Source: DATGLG01 sp035294245
GTDB lineage: Bacteria > Pseudomonadota > Alphaproteobacteria > JACZXZ01
Assembly (NCBI GenBank): GCA_035294245.1
Contig: DATGLG010000062.1
Coordinates: forward strand, 29,794 to 93,793
Direction: 5' to 3'
Length of the DNA stretch: 64,000 nt
Shown: in pieces, positions 19,699 through 29,801 of the stretch
Layout: every line of letters begins with the position of its first letter
Numbering within the stretch: the first letter of the stretch is position 1
The notes under the pieces: generated by a model
Seen by the model: only the letters and a program-made list of their open reading frames with translations
Told to the model about the DNA's origin: nothing
The model's database searches: none
Made by a program: the position numbers and the translations under genes

Positions 19699-20904
19699 CT
19701 ACCCCTTCGCCGCCGCAGCAAGGCCGCGGTCGAGATCCTCGATCAGGTCGTCGACGTCCTCGAGCCCGACGGAGAGCCGCACCATGCCGTCGCCGATCCC
19801 CATGCGCGCCCGCTCGTCGGGGCCGACCGCCCGGTGCGTCGTCGTCGCCGGATGGGTGACGAGCGATTTGGCATCGCCGAGATTGTTGGAGATGTCGATG
19901 AGCTCGAGCCGGTCGAGAAAGCGGAACGCGGCCTTTTTCCCGCCCTTGATCTCGAAGCTCACGATGGTGCCGGGGCCGGTCATCTGGCGCCTGGCAAGCC
20001 GATATTGCGGATGGCTTTTGTGGCCGGGGAAGATGACCCGCGAGACGCCTTTGTGCGCGGCGAGAAAATCCGCGATCCGCGTCGCGTTCCGGCAATGGCG
20101 TTCGACACGCAGCTCGAGGGTCTCGAGCCCTTTCAGCATCACCCAGGCGTTGAACGGGCTCATCGCGGGGCCGGTGTGGCGCATGAAGGGCAGCAGATGG
20201 TCAGCGTAGAATTTGCGCGACGACAGCACGGCGCCGCCAAGAGCGCGGCCCTGCCCGTCGATATGCTTGGTCGCCGAATAGACGACGATATCGGCGCCGA
20301 GCGCGAGCGGCCGCTGCAATACGGGCGTCGAGAAGACGTTGTCCACGATCACCGAGGCCCCCGCCGCGTGCGCGAGCTTCGAGACCGCCGCAATATCGAT
20401 CAGCTCGAGGGCGGGATTCGACGGCGTCTCGAAGAACACGGCGGCAGCGCCCGGCCGGAGCGCTTCGCGCCACTGCGCAAGGTCCGGGCCATCCACCAGC
20501 ATGGTCTCAATGCCCCAGCGGGGCAGGATCTGGGCAATGATGTAGTGGCAGGAGCCGAACAGCGCCCGAGCGGCCACAACCCGCTGTCCGGCGCGGAGCT
20601 GGCAGGCGAGTGCGGCAAACACCGCGGCCATGCCGCTTGCCGTGGCGAAGCAGGCCTCCGCACCCTCCAGGAGCGCCAGGCGCCGCTCGAAGGTCGCGAC
20701 GGTCGGATTGCCATAGCGGGAGTAGATGAAGCCGTCCGCCTCTCCCTTGAAGCGGGCTTCGGCCTCTTCGGCGCTGGCGTAGACGAAGCCGGAGGTCAGA
20801 TAGATCGCTTCGCTCGTCTCCCCGTGGCCGGAGCGCTCGACGCCGCCCCGCACGAGCTGGGTTTGCGGCCGCAAGGAGCGCCGCCCGGAATGCCTTTTTC
20901 CCAT
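19699..20904 (-). CDS. metZ: O-succinylhomoserine sulfhydrylase
   Basis: A 401-residue PLP enzyme of the Cys/Met metabolism family. Lys213 (SATKHIDGQG) binds PLP; YSRYGNPTVATFE and ETPSNPALELIDI are family motifs. It makes homocysteine directly from O-succinylhomoserine and sulfide in the methionine pathway. The assignment to MetZ, rather than MetB or MetY, rests on the N-terminal pattern (TQLVRGG...GETSEAIYLTSGFVY) and on the SAM-II riboswitch upstream. The start codon has a weak ribosome site. Confidence 0.93.
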   Translation of the reverse strand: MGKRHSGRRSLRPQTQLVRGGVERSGHGETSEAIYLTSGFVYASAEEAEARFKGEADGFIYSRYGNPTVATFERRLALLEGAEACFATASGMAAVFAALACQLRAGQRVVAARALFGSCHYIIAQILPRWGIETMLVDGPDLAQWREALRPGAAAVFFETPSNPALELIDIAAVSKLAHAAGASVIVDNVFSTPVLQRPLALGADIVVYSATKHIDGQGRALGGAVLSSRKFYADHLLPFMRHTGPAMSPFNAWVMLKGLETLELRVERHCRNATRIADFLAAHKGVSRVIFPGHKSHPQYRLARRQMTGPGTIVSFEIKGGKKAAFRFLDRLELIDISNNLGDAKSLVTHPATTTHRAVGPDERARMGIGDGMVRLSVGLEDVDDLIEDLDRGLAAAAKG

Positions 20905-21070
20905 CGCTTTACTCGAGATTGATATTATGTGTGACCGAGATGCCGTTATTCGGGCCGCACGCGGCCTTCGCGCGAGCCAAGCGGCGAGTCCCGGACCGGC
21001 CTTGAATTCCCGCGCATGGCGGCTCCCCCTCGCAAATCATGCGACGCGGCCTTCGAGGTTGGAGCGGGAA

Positions 21071-21101
21071 CAAAAAGCCCGCCGCAGCCGTGCTGGGCGG
21101 G
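21071..21101 (-). terminator. Intrinsic terminator in the metZ leader
   Basis: A G/C hairpin (arms CCCGCC and GGCGGG, with inner CAGC/GCTG pairs) followed by CTTTTTG lies just downstream of the SAM-II aptamer and 167 nt before metZ. An alternative hairpin (GGGCG with CGCCC, within 21095-21109) uses the same CCCGCC strand and would exclude it, so it could serve as an antiterminator. The ligand-dependent switch is inferred. Confidence 0.75.
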
Positions 21102-21110
21102 ATCGCCCAA

Positions 21111-21162
21111 CGCTTTAGCCGCACTTATTAAGCGCCCGCAAGCTGTTGCTCAAATCGGCGCT
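21111..21162 (-). promoter_or_regulatory. SAM-II riboswitch
   Basis: The leader of metZ matches the SAM-II pseudoknot aptamer: a P1 stem (GCGCC with GGCGC), the loop segment GATTTGAGCAACAGCTTGC, then TTAATAAGTGCGGCTAAAG. The order of elements, and the GATTT, AATAA and GGCTAAA motifs, agree closely with known alphaproteobacterial metX/metZ examples. SAM binding should lower metZ expression. A terminator follows within 10 nt. Confidence 0.92.
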
Positions 21163-21260
21163 ACCCCGGATACTCGATGATCCGGGATGTCATGTCAACA
21201 GCATCGGCCGATTATCCTATCTCGGCGACAACGCCCATCCGGCACTGTCCGTCGCAGGGC

Positions 21261-21692
21261 TTATTCCTGGAACCACGGCAGGCCGGATGCCTTCCACCCC
21301 GCCTGCCGCCCGCGATGGCCTTCGGCATCTTTCGGCCCCTCGAACCCGTCGGCGATGTTGTAGCAGCGGCGGTAGCCGCGCTGGGTAAGCGCGATAGCGG
21401 CGGCGCGAGAGCGCGCACCGGAGCGGCAGAGGAAGAATATGGGCGCATCCTTGTCGATGCCCCGCGCCTCCAGCTCGCTCACGAAGCGGGGATTGAGCGC
21501 GAGATCGGGATAGGCCTGCCACTCGAGATAGATTGCCTCCTTGCCGAGCGGCCGGAGGTCTGGCGCGCCGACATAGCGCCATTCGGGTTTTGTGCGCACG
21601 TCGACGAGGACGGCCTTGGCGTCCCGCTCGAGGATTTGCCAGGCGTGTGACGCATCAACATCGCCGGCATAGGCCTGAGTTTGCTCTGACAT
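21261..21692 (-). CDS. Rhodanese-like protein
   Basis: A 143-residue single-domain rhodanese. The active-site loop FLCRSGARSR carries the persulfide-forming Cys89; LVDVRTKPEW is the family's CH2A motif. ATG 21692 is chosen for its GGAGGT site. It is a sulfur-transfer or sulfide-handling protein. The position directly upstream of the metZ riboswitch, on the same strand, suggests it supplies sulfur to homocysteine synthesis, but cotranscription past the riboswitch is not shown. Confidence 0.92.
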   Translation of the reverse strand: MSEQTQAYAGDVDASHAWQILERDAKAVLVDVRTKPEWRYVGAPDLRPLGKEAIYLEWQAYPDLALNPRFVSELEARGIDKDAPIFFLCRSGARSRAAAIALTQRGYRRCYNIADGFEGPKDAEGHRGRQAGWKASGLPWFQE

Positions 21693-21857
21693 GTTCACTA
21701 CCTCCACTGCGAGCCGCTCGGCTGCCCACGCGGCGGCGGACGAGCGGTGCCTTGACGCGAAGGGGGACACTGATCTCCCGGGCGAGGACGGGTGTCAACC
21801 TCGATTTCACGGCGGAGGGCGCGAGCGCAGGCTCGCTTCGGGATCGCGGCGGCGACC

Positions 21858-23756
21858 TCAGGCGGTCCGCGCCGAGCCGATATTGCCCTTGGCCGAGCCG
21901 TCGTCCTGGGGCTGGGGCTGGTGCCGCTGCGTCGCCGCCATCCGTCGGGCGGCCCGCCGCGGCAGATGGCGGCGCTTCTCGACCTCGCCGCGCTCCTCGG
22001 CGCGCGCCTGGAGGAGCGCCTTGTGATAGGCAAGCACCAGCTCGTGCACGTCGACAACGCCCATCATATGCATGCTGGCCTTGTCCCTCACCACGGGCAG
22101 ATGGCTGCCGACCCGCGCCTCCATGAGCCGGATCGCCCGGCGGGGATCGTCGCTCGCCTCGAGCACGATCGGGCGCGGGGTCGCGAGGTCCGCGGCGACG
22201 AGCGGAAGGCCGCCCGGAATGACGCTATCCGCCACCGGCGCGAGATCCGCAACACTGATCACGCCCTTGAGAGCGCCCTCTGCGTCGACGACGAAGACGA
22301 TCCCGTGCGGCGCCGAGCGCAAGGCCTCGACGACGGCGTCGAGCGGCGCGTCCGGCCGCACCGTCGCATAGGTAGTACGCATGAGGTCGCCGACGGGTGT
22401 TGCGCTGAAGATATTGATCTCGCGGCCGCCCTTGAGATTGATGCCGCGATGCTCGAGCTTCCAGACATACATCGAGCGGCCGAAGGTCTCGTTCACGATG
22501 AGCGCCGAGATCACCACGGCGATCATCACCGCCATGGTCATCGCGTAGTCTCCCGTCATCTCGAACACGATGAGGATGGTGGTGATGGGGGCGCCGAGGA
22601 CCGGGCCCGCGACGGCGCCCATGCCGACGAGGGCGTAGGCGCCGTGGCTGGAGGCCAGGTCTGGGAACACCTGCTGGGCGATCAGGCCGAAGGCGCCGCC
22701 GGTCATCGCCCCCATGAAGAGCGACGCCGAGAAGTCGCCGCCGCCGAAGCCTGTGCCGATGCAGATGGAGGTGGCGGCAACCTTGGCCACCACCAGCGCG
22801 ATCATCACCCAGAGCGGGATCGTGCCGAAGAGCGCCTGGTCGATCGAGTCATAGCCGACCCCCAGCACATGCGGAAAGACCAGCGCGATGAGGCCGAGGA
22901 GGAAGCCGCCGCCCATGGGGCGGAGCCAGCGCGGGATCTTGAAGCGGTCGACGACCTCCTGAACCATATGGGCGGAGGTCATGAAGGCGACCGAGACCAG
23001 GGAGCAGACGAGCCCCAGCAACGCGAAGGCGAAGAACTCCCAGGGGCTGACGATCTGGTATTGCGGCAGAATGAACGAGGGGAAATCGCCGTAATAGAGC
23101 CGGCTGATGACGGTGCCGACGACGGAGGCCACCACAAGGGGGGCGAAGGTGCTGAGGGCGTAATTGCCGATCACCACTTCGAGGGCGAAGAACACGCCGG
23201 CGATTGGCGCATTGAACGAGGTGGCGACCGCCGAGGCGACGCCGCAGCCGAGGGCGGTGCGCAGCATCGCCGGCGGCAGGCGCATGCGCTGCCCGATCCA
23301 GGAGGCGAAGGTGGCCCCGAGATGGATGACGGCACCCTCGCGGCCGACCGAGCCGCCCACCCCGATCGAGGCGGCATTCGCGAAGGCGCCCATGACCGTG
23401 GTCTTGAGCGACAGCCGGCTGCCCCTCAGGGCGGCCGCTTCCATGACGTCGGGCACACCGGCGGCCCTTCCCCCCGGCACCAGATAGCGGACGAAGAGAC
23501 CGATGGCGAGCCCCCCCACAGTGGTCGAGAGCAGAATGCGCCACCACGGGAGTCCGCGAGCGAATTCAAGGACGTGCGGGGAATCGAAGCCGAGGGAGAT
23601 GAGTTGGATGACGGCATAGGTGCCGCGAAAGGCGATGACGCCGAAGGCCGCCGCTGCGCCGATTGCGATCGCGACGAGAACGAGCAGGAGCCGGTCATCC
23701 TCGATCACCCGGCGAAGCCGGATGAATCCGCGGAGGAGGACACGGCGGCTCGGCAT
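21858..23756 (-). CDS. ClC-family chloride channel/transporter with CBS domains
   Basis: A 632-residue inner-membrane ClC protein. The transmembrane domain (about 20-430) has the selectivity motifs GVGGSVGREGA, whose Glu is the gating residue, and GFGGGDFSASLF. Two CBS motifs, which often bind adenine nucleotides, follow at about 450-580. The usual GREGP motif reads GREGA here. The C-terminal tail (about 585-632) is basic and disordered. It may be a Cl-/H+ antiporter or a channel; the sequence does not settle this. Confidence 0.93.
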   Translation of the reverse strand: MPSRRVLLRGFIRLRRVIEDDRLLLVLVAIAIGAAAAFGVIAFRGTYAVIQLISLGFDSPHVLEFARGLPWWRILLSTTVGGLAIGLFVRYLVPGGRAAGVPDVMEAAALRGSRLSLKTTVMGAFANAASIGVGGSVGREGAVIHLGATFASWIGQRMRLPPAMLRTALGCGVASAVATSFNAPIAGVFFALEVVIGNYALSTFAPLVVASVVGTVISRLYYGDFPSFILPQYQIVSPWEFFAFALLGLVCSLVSVAFMTSAHMVQEVVDRFKIPRWLRPMGGGFLLGLIALVFPHVLGVGYDSIDQALFGTIPLWVMIALVVAKVAATSICIGTGFGGGDFSASLFMGAMTGGAFGLIAQQVFPDLASSHGAYALVGMGAVAGPVLGAPITTILIVFEMTGDYAMTMAVMIAVVISALIVNETFGRSMYVWKLEHRGINLKGGREINIFSATPVGDLMRTTYATVRPDAPLDAVVEALRSAPHGIVFVVDAEGALKGVISVADLAPVADSVIPGGLPLVAADLATPRPIVLEASDDPRRAIRLMEARVGSHLPVVRDKASMHMMGVVDVHELVLAYHKALLQARAEERGEVEKRRHLPRRAARRMAATQRHQPQPQDDGSAKGNIGSARTA

Positions 23757-24099
23757 GACTTAAGTGCCTCGACACGGGGCGAAGAATAAGCGCCGCGACC
23801 CAAACGGCCCCACAGCATCGCCACTCTTCAAGATCCAACACCCGGCGGGAATTCCCACGCGGACGCCCACCGGAACCGACGGATGCCCCGCTCCCCCCAT
23901 CCTTATCAACGCCGAGGATCGGCCGTCGATCCCGAATATATGCGAAAAGCGGTTTAAAACCTGTTTAAAGAACAACAACGCGGCCTTTTCAAGGCTTCTC
24001 TCCGCACTTTCGTCACATTAGAGACCACCCGGCGCCGCCTTACAGTGACCCGCATCACAGGGCTGCGAATTTCGCGAGCGACCTTTTCCGGATGCCCCA
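23757..24099. other. Intergenic region, no gene seen
   Basis: This stretch separates the groEL terminator from the ClC gene. An AT-rich patch (23945-23985, containing TTTAAAACCTGTTTAAAG) probably belongs to the ClC promoter, but I cannot assign promoter boxes firmly. No ORF or RNA gene is convincing. Confidence 0.4.
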
Positions 24100-24133
24100 A
24101 AAAAGAAAAAAGGGGCCGCTCGAAAGCGGCCCC
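24100..24133 (-). terminator. Rho-independent terminator of groESL
   Basis: A near-perfect hairpin (GGGGCCGCT, TTCG loop, AGCGGCCCC) is followed by TTTTTTCTTTTTT, 30 bp past the groEL stop. Confidence 0.93.
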
Positions 24134-24163
24134 TCGTCGCCGGATCGATCGCGTTTGCGACGG

Positions 24164-25801
<1,638 letters not shown>

Positions 25802-25816
25802 GGCTGAACCCTTCCC

Positions 25817-26131
25817 TTACGCCGCCTTACGGGCGGGCTTGGCGCCCTCGATGACGCCCATGATGTCGGATTCCTTCATGATCAACAGCTCCTCACCGTC
25901 GATCTTGACCTCGGTGCCCGACCACTTGCCGAACAGAATGCGGTCCCCCGCCTTCACGTCGAGAGGCGTCAACTCGCCCTTCTCGTTGCGCGCGCCCGGC
26001 CCCACGGCCAGCACCTCGCCCTCGATGGGCTTCTCCTTCGCGGTATCCGGGATGATGATGCCGCCCGCGGTCTTCTCCTCCTGCTCGACGCGACGTACGA
26101 GCACACGGTCGTGTAGCGGCCTAAACTTCAT
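25817..26131 (-). CDS. groES: Co-chaperonin GroES
   Basis: A 104-residue co-chaperonin (MKFRPLHDRVLVRR; mobile loop EEKTAGGIIIPD) that caps GroEL. The start is ATG 26131, with GGAGTGATC upstream; an in-frame extension to 26179 runs into the CIRCE operator and is rejected. It is the first gene of groESL. Confidence 0.98.
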   Translation of the reverse strand: MKFRPLHDRVLVRRVEQEEKTAGGIIIPDTAKEKPIEGEVLAVGPGARNEKGELTPLDVKAGDRILFGKWSGTEVKIDGEELLIMKESDIMGVIEGAKPARKAA

Positions 26132-26172
26132 GATCACTCCTCCAACTTTTTGGAATATCTGACGTTTCCCTG

Positions 26173-26199
26173 TTGGCACTCTCGGCCTTTGAGTGCCAA
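26173..26199 (-). promoter_or_regulatory. CIRCE operator (HrcA site)
   Basis: A perfect inverted repeat TTGGCACTC-N9-GAGTGCCAA lies 41 bp upstream of groES. It matches CIRCE (TTAGCACTC-N9-GAGTGCTAA) with one symmetric change. HrcA should repress groESL here until heat stress. Confidence 0.95.
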
Positions 26200-26316
26200 G
26201 CGAAGCAAATTTGGTGCCGTCTCCGCCCTTTTCAAGGGGCGCGGAGGGGAAAATTTGCCGAGGCGCTACTGCGTATTATGTCGGGTATCGTCGGGCATGG
26301 ACGGAGGAGTGGGCGG

Positions 26317-26655
26317 ATGAGCGCCGATCTTGCCGCAAAGGTCTGCACACCCTGCCAGGGCGGCATTCCGCCCCTCGGCAGGCAGGAAGCGGAAGCCTAT
26401 ATGGCCGAGGCGCCGGGCTGGACGCTGGTCGATGACGGCCGTCGCATCGAGCGGCGCTTCAGCTTCAAGAATTTCAAGGAGGCGCTCGACTTCATCCGGA
26501 GAGTGGGCGACCTTGCCGAGGCGGAGCAGCATCACCCCGACGTCAGTTTCGGCTGGGGATACGCCACCGTCTCCTGGCAGACGAAGAAGATCAAGGGCCT
26601 CCATGAGAACGACTTCATCATGGCGGCAAAAACGAATCGTCTCGCAGCGAGCTAG
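26317..26655 (+). CDS. phhB: 4a-hydroxytetrahydrobiopterin dehydratase
   Basis: A 112-residue pterin-4a-carbinolamine dehydratase, which recycles the pterin cofactor of aromatic amino-acid hydroxylases. The signature EQHHPDVSFGW...TVSWQTKKIKGLHENDF supplies the catalytic His72, His73 and His96. The start is ATG 26317, preceded by GGAGGAG; an in-frame extension upstream overlaps the CIRCE site. No phenylalanine hydroxylase gene is nearby in this window. Confidence 0.94.
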   Translation: MSADLAAKVCTPCQGGIPPLGRQEAEAYMAEAPGWTLVDDGRRIERRFSFKNFKEALDFIRRVGDLAEAEQHHPDVSFGWGYATVSWQTKKIKGLHENDFIMAAKTNRLAAS

Positions 26656-26707
26656 TCTCGGACGGTTTCGTGAGCGTCCGGTCCACGCCGCCGCAAAGGG
26701 AGCCGCC

Positions 26708-26986
26708 ATGGACGAAACGAAGCTGATCGGCCGCCTGCCCTATCTCGATGTGGAGATCACCCGGCGCGACCTGCCCGAACAGGGCGCCGAGAGCGTCGCC
26801 ATTCTCCTGAGGGCGGCCCCTTCCTTCTACGATGTCGGGCGCTGGCTGGCGGAGCCGGGGCTCGCCACCCTTTCGACCTTCGCGCGGAACCCGCTCGGCT
26901 TCTGGATGGCGATCGCCGGGGCCGCCTGGCAGCCCTGGCTCTCCCTCGCTGCCCAATTCATGCTGCCACCACGGCCGCGGGAATAG
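26708..26986 (+). CDS. Small hypothetical protein
   Basis: A 92-residue protein 52 bp after phhB, possibly cotranscribed. The first half is polar (LIGRLPYLDVEITRRDLPEQGAE); the second half has aromatic/hydrophobic helices (FWMAIAGAAWQPWLSLAAQFML) that could be membrane-associated. No family recognised. It uses the same GC-rich codons as its neighbours. Confidence 0.65.
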   Translation: MDETKLIGRLPYLDVEITRRDLPEQGAESVAILLRAAPSFYDVGRWLAEPGLATLSTFARNPLGFWMAIAGAAWQPWLSLAAQFMLPPRPRE

Positions 26987-27003
26987 TCCCGCCCGGCGCG
27001 GGA

Positions 27004-27387
27004 TTATCGCGCAAGCGGCGGGCTATAGACGATCATCAGCCTGAGGGGATCGGGGCCGAGGCTGACCACCTCGTGATCCACCCGCGGTGGAATGCGGATC
27101 ACCGTCTCCGGCCCGCAGGTCTGCGGCTCGCCGTTGCCCAATGTCACGCGCGCCTGGCCAGCGAGGATATAGATGACCTGGCTTTCTCGCGAATGATGAT
27201 GCCGCTCGGCTTCGCCGCCCGGGTCGAGCGTGCCCAGGACCAGCTCGAAATGACCGTTGAAGCTCGCCTCGACGAGCAGGACATTCGTCGTGCCGGTATG
27301 GCCGGGCGGCTGATAGCGAGGCAGGTCTGCGAGCTTGACGATCTCTCCGCGCAGAGAGCTGGGCTGGAATTTCGATGGCTCGGCCAT
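27004..27387 (-). CDS. Cupin-domain protein
   Basis: A 127-residue single cupin. Cupin motif 1 (GGEAERHHHSRESQVIYILAG) and motif 2 (PPRVDHEVVSLG) supply the usual His/Glu metal ligands. ATG 27387 follows GGGAGCGAG; a TTG/ATG extension up to 27438 is possible but has no ribosome site. It lies just after livF on the same strand and may belong to the transporter operon, acting on or sensing its substrate. Confidence 0.85.
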   Translation of the reverse strand: MAEPSKFQPSSLRGEIVKLADLPRYQPPGHTGTTNVLLVEASFNGHFELVLGTLDPGGEAERHHHSRESQVIYILAGQARVTLGNGEPQTCGPETVIRIPPRVDHEVVSLGPDPLRLMIVYSPPLAR

Positions 27388-27438
27388 GGCACTCGCTCCC
27401 GGGTAAGGGCCGCAATCGTGCGGCGGCATCGGCTTCAA

Positions 27439-28149
27439 TCAGCGCAATCCGAAATACGCCCGCCGCAAGGCGTCGTTCTCGCGGATCTCGGCGACGCTTC
27501 CCGAGAAGCCGATGCGCCCGCCATCCAGCGTATAGACGCGATCGGCGAGGTCGAGGAACTTCACGTTCTGCTCCGCGATCAGCATCGCGAGCCCCTGCCC
27601 ACGGAAGCGCCGCAACACACGGATGACCTCCTTCACGAAAAGCGGCGACAGGCCGGCCGAGGGCTCGTCCATGACGACGAGGCGGGGACGGCCGGCAAGG
27701 GCCTTCGCCACGCCGAGCATCTTGCGCTGGCCGCCCGAGAGGCTGCTCGCAAGGGCCCGGCGCCGCTCGGCAAGCGCCGGGAAGACGCCGTAGAGCGTCG
27801 CCATCAGCGCGCGCAGCTCGCCGGCGGGAACGAACTGCCCGCCAATGCGGATATTCTCCTCGACGGAGAGGCCGGGAAAGCAGCCGATCTCCGACATATA
27901 GGCGAGCCCCTGCCGCACGCGCAGATCGGTGCGCATATGGGTGACGTCCGTGGCGGCGAGACGGACATCGCCCCGCCAGGCCGGGATCAGGCCCATGATC
28001 GCCTTGAGGAGCGTCGTCTTGCCGGCGCCGTTGGCGCCGAGGAGCACGACGGATTCGCCCCGATGCACCGCGATATCGACGCCCCATAGAACCTGCACGC
28101 GCCCGTAGCCGGACTCGAGCCCACGAGCGGAAAGGAGCTCAGTCGTCAT
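27439..28149 (-). CDS. livF: Branched-chain-type ABC transporter ATPase (LivF-like)
   Basis: A 236-residue ABC ATPase. Walker A (GANGAGKTT), the signature (SLSGGQRKM) and Walker B (LVVMDEP) are all intact. ATG 28149 overlaps the livG stop by 11 bp. LivF and LivG pair as the energising ATPases of the Liv/hydrophobic amino-acid transporter family, on the cytosolic face. Confidence 0.93.
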   Translation of the reverse strand: MTTELLSARGLESGYGRVQVLWGVDIAVHRGESVVLLGANGAGKTTLLKAIMGLIPAWRGDVRLAATDVTHMRTDLRVRQGLAYMSEIGCFPGLSVEENIRIGGQFVPAGELRALMATLYGVFPALAERRRALASSLSGGQRKMLGVAKALAGRPRLVVMDEPSAGLSPLFVKEVIRVLRRFRGQGLAMLIAEQNVKFLDLADRVYTLDGGRIGFSGSVAEIRENDALRRAYFGLR

Positions 28150-28891
28150 TTTCGCTCCCGAGGAAGACCTCGACAACCTGGCGATCCGCGATGGCGTCGC
28201 CCAGCACGCCCTCGAAGATCTCGCGCCCGGCATTGAGCACGATCACCCGGTCGGTGACCTGGTCGATGAAGCCCATGAGGTGCTCGACGACCAGGAGGGT
28301 GAGCCCGGCGCCGGCGAGCTCCCGCAGCTTCTGCGCCACTTTGTCCAGCTCGCCCGGATTGAGTCCCGCCGCGAGCTCGTCGACGCAGAGAAGCTCCGGG
28401 CGCGTCGCAAGCGCGCGCGCGAGATCCAGCATCTTCTGCTGCACGCTGTTGAGCTCGGCGGCGGGGCGATGGGCATGCTCGCCGAGGGCAAGCGAGGCCA
28501 AGAGCGCCGCCACATCGACGGGCGCCTTGCCGTGGCGGGCGCTGCCGCCATAGGTGGCGGCGATCTCGACATTCTCGCGCACGGTCAGGGTGAGAAAGGG
28601 CTTCGGCACCTGGAAGGTGCGGTTGATGCCGAGATGCACCAGCCGATGGGAGGGAAGCCCGCCGATCTCGCGCCCCTTGAAATAAATTCGCCCGCCATCG
28701 GGGCGATAGAGGCCCGAGATCACATTGATGCAGGTGGTCTTGCCCGATCCGTTGGGTCCGACCAGGCCGAGAATCTCGCCGGGCTTGACGTCGAAGCTGA
28801 CGCCGTCCAAGGCGCGGAAGCCGCCGAAGCGCTTGACCAGGGATTCGATGCGGAGGAGCGGGATGGGCGCGGCGCCCTGCTCAGGGGACAT
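28139..28891 (-). CDS. livG: Branched-chain-type ABC transporter ATPase (LivG-like)
   Basis: A 250-residue ABC ATPase with Walker A (GPNGSGKTT) and Walker B (LLCVDEL). The ABC signature is unusual: where LSGGQQ is expected the sequence reads LNSVQQ. LivG-type proteins also often carry a Walker B Glu followed by P, which is L here. The partner LivF has a full signature, so the pair may be functionally asymmetric. It overlaps livM and livF by about 11 bp each, a tightly coupled operon. Confidence 0.92.
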   Translation of the reverse strand: MSPEQGAAPIPLLRIESLVKRFGGFRALDGVSFDVKPGEILGLVGPNGSGKTTCINVISGLYRPDGGRIYFKGREIGGLPSHRLVHLGINRTFQVPKPFLTLTVRENVEIAATYGGSARHGKAPVDVAALLASLALGEHAHRPAAELNSVQQKMLDLARALATRPELLCVDELAAGLNPGELDKVAQKLRELAGAGLTLLVVEHLMGFIDQVTDRVIVLNAGREIFEGVLGDAIADRQVVEVFLGSENDD

Positions 28892-29801
28892 CGATCCCCC
28901 AGCGCTTGAAGAGCGAGACCAGCCCGTTCGGCAGGAACAGCACCAGGACGACGATCAAGACGCCGTAGATGAGCTGGAAATATTGCGGGGTCGAGATGCC
29001 GATCGCGTTGTAGATCCCGTAGAGGATGAGAACTCCGAGAATGGGGCCGGTGATCGTCGCGACGCCGCCAAAAAGCGCGAACACGATCGCGAAGATGCTG
29101 ATGCCCGGATCGAAGACGGTCTCCGGATAGAAGACGGAGATGTACCAGGCGAAGACTCCGCCCACGAGCCCCGCGACGAGGGCGCTCAGCAGCCAAGCCA
29201 GGATGCGGCCGCGCACCACGTCGATTCCGGCCATGCCGGCGCTGATGGCATCCTCGCGGATCGCCTGCAGCGACAATCCGAAGCGCGAATTGCGCAGATA
29301 GATCACGAGCGCGAGCGTGGCGGCGAGGATCGCGACGGCGATGCCGTAGCTCAAAGCGGGCTTGAAGACGCCGCTCAGGCTGATGCCGTAAGGGCCCTTG
29401 GTGATGTCGGTGAGGTTCGGGTTTGAGACGATCTGGAAGACCGCCTGGGAGGCCGCGAGATTGGCGATGGCGAAATAGGCGCCGGAGAGGCGCAGCAGCG
29501 GCGTGAGCAGGAGGGCGAGGAGGAGGGCCGCGACGGCGCCCGTCCCCAAAGCCGCGACGGGAGCGGCCTGGAGATGGAGCACCGACAGGGAGAAGCCGTA
29601 GGCGCCGGCGCCGAAAAAGCCGACATAGCCGAAGGGGAGATAGCCGGTGAAGCCGTAGATGACATTCAGGCCCTGCGCGAGGGCCAGGAACACCACGAAA
29701 TTGAAGAGGAGGAGCTGGTTGCTGTAGGCGAAGGGGAGCAGGACGGCGGCGGCCACCACCGGCACGAGGATGAGAAGGATATGGCGCAGGAGTCTAGGCA
29801 C
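28881..29801 (-). CDS. livM: Branched-chain-type ABC transporter permease (LivM-like)
   Basis: A 306-residue inner-membrane permease with about eight to nine hydrophobic segments. The GFTGYLPFGYVGFFGAGAYGF region is the LivM N-terminal signature, and the EDAISAGMAGIDV segment is the cytosolic coupling loop. It overlaps livH by 8 bp and livG by 11 bp. Confidence 0.93.
   Translation of the reverse strand: MPRLLRHILLILVPVVAAAVLLPFAYSNQLLLFNFVVFLALAQGLNVIYGFTGYLPFGYVGFFGAGAYGFSLSVLHLQAAPVAALGTGAVAALLLALLLTPLLRLSGAYFAIANLAASQAVFQIVSNPNLTDITKGPYGISLSGVFKPALSYGIAVAILAATLALVIYLRNSRFGLSLQAIREDAISAGMAGIDVVRGRILAWLLSALVAGLVGGVFAWYISVFYPETVFDPGISIFAIVFALFGGVATITGPILGVLILYGIYNAIGISTPQYFQLIYGVLIVVLVLFLPNGLVSLFKRWGIDVP

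Noticed and set aside
21792..23789. A 665-codon plus-strand frame across the ClC gene
   Set aside because: Antisense shadow of the ClC channel gene; low-complexity His/Glu/Arg composition.
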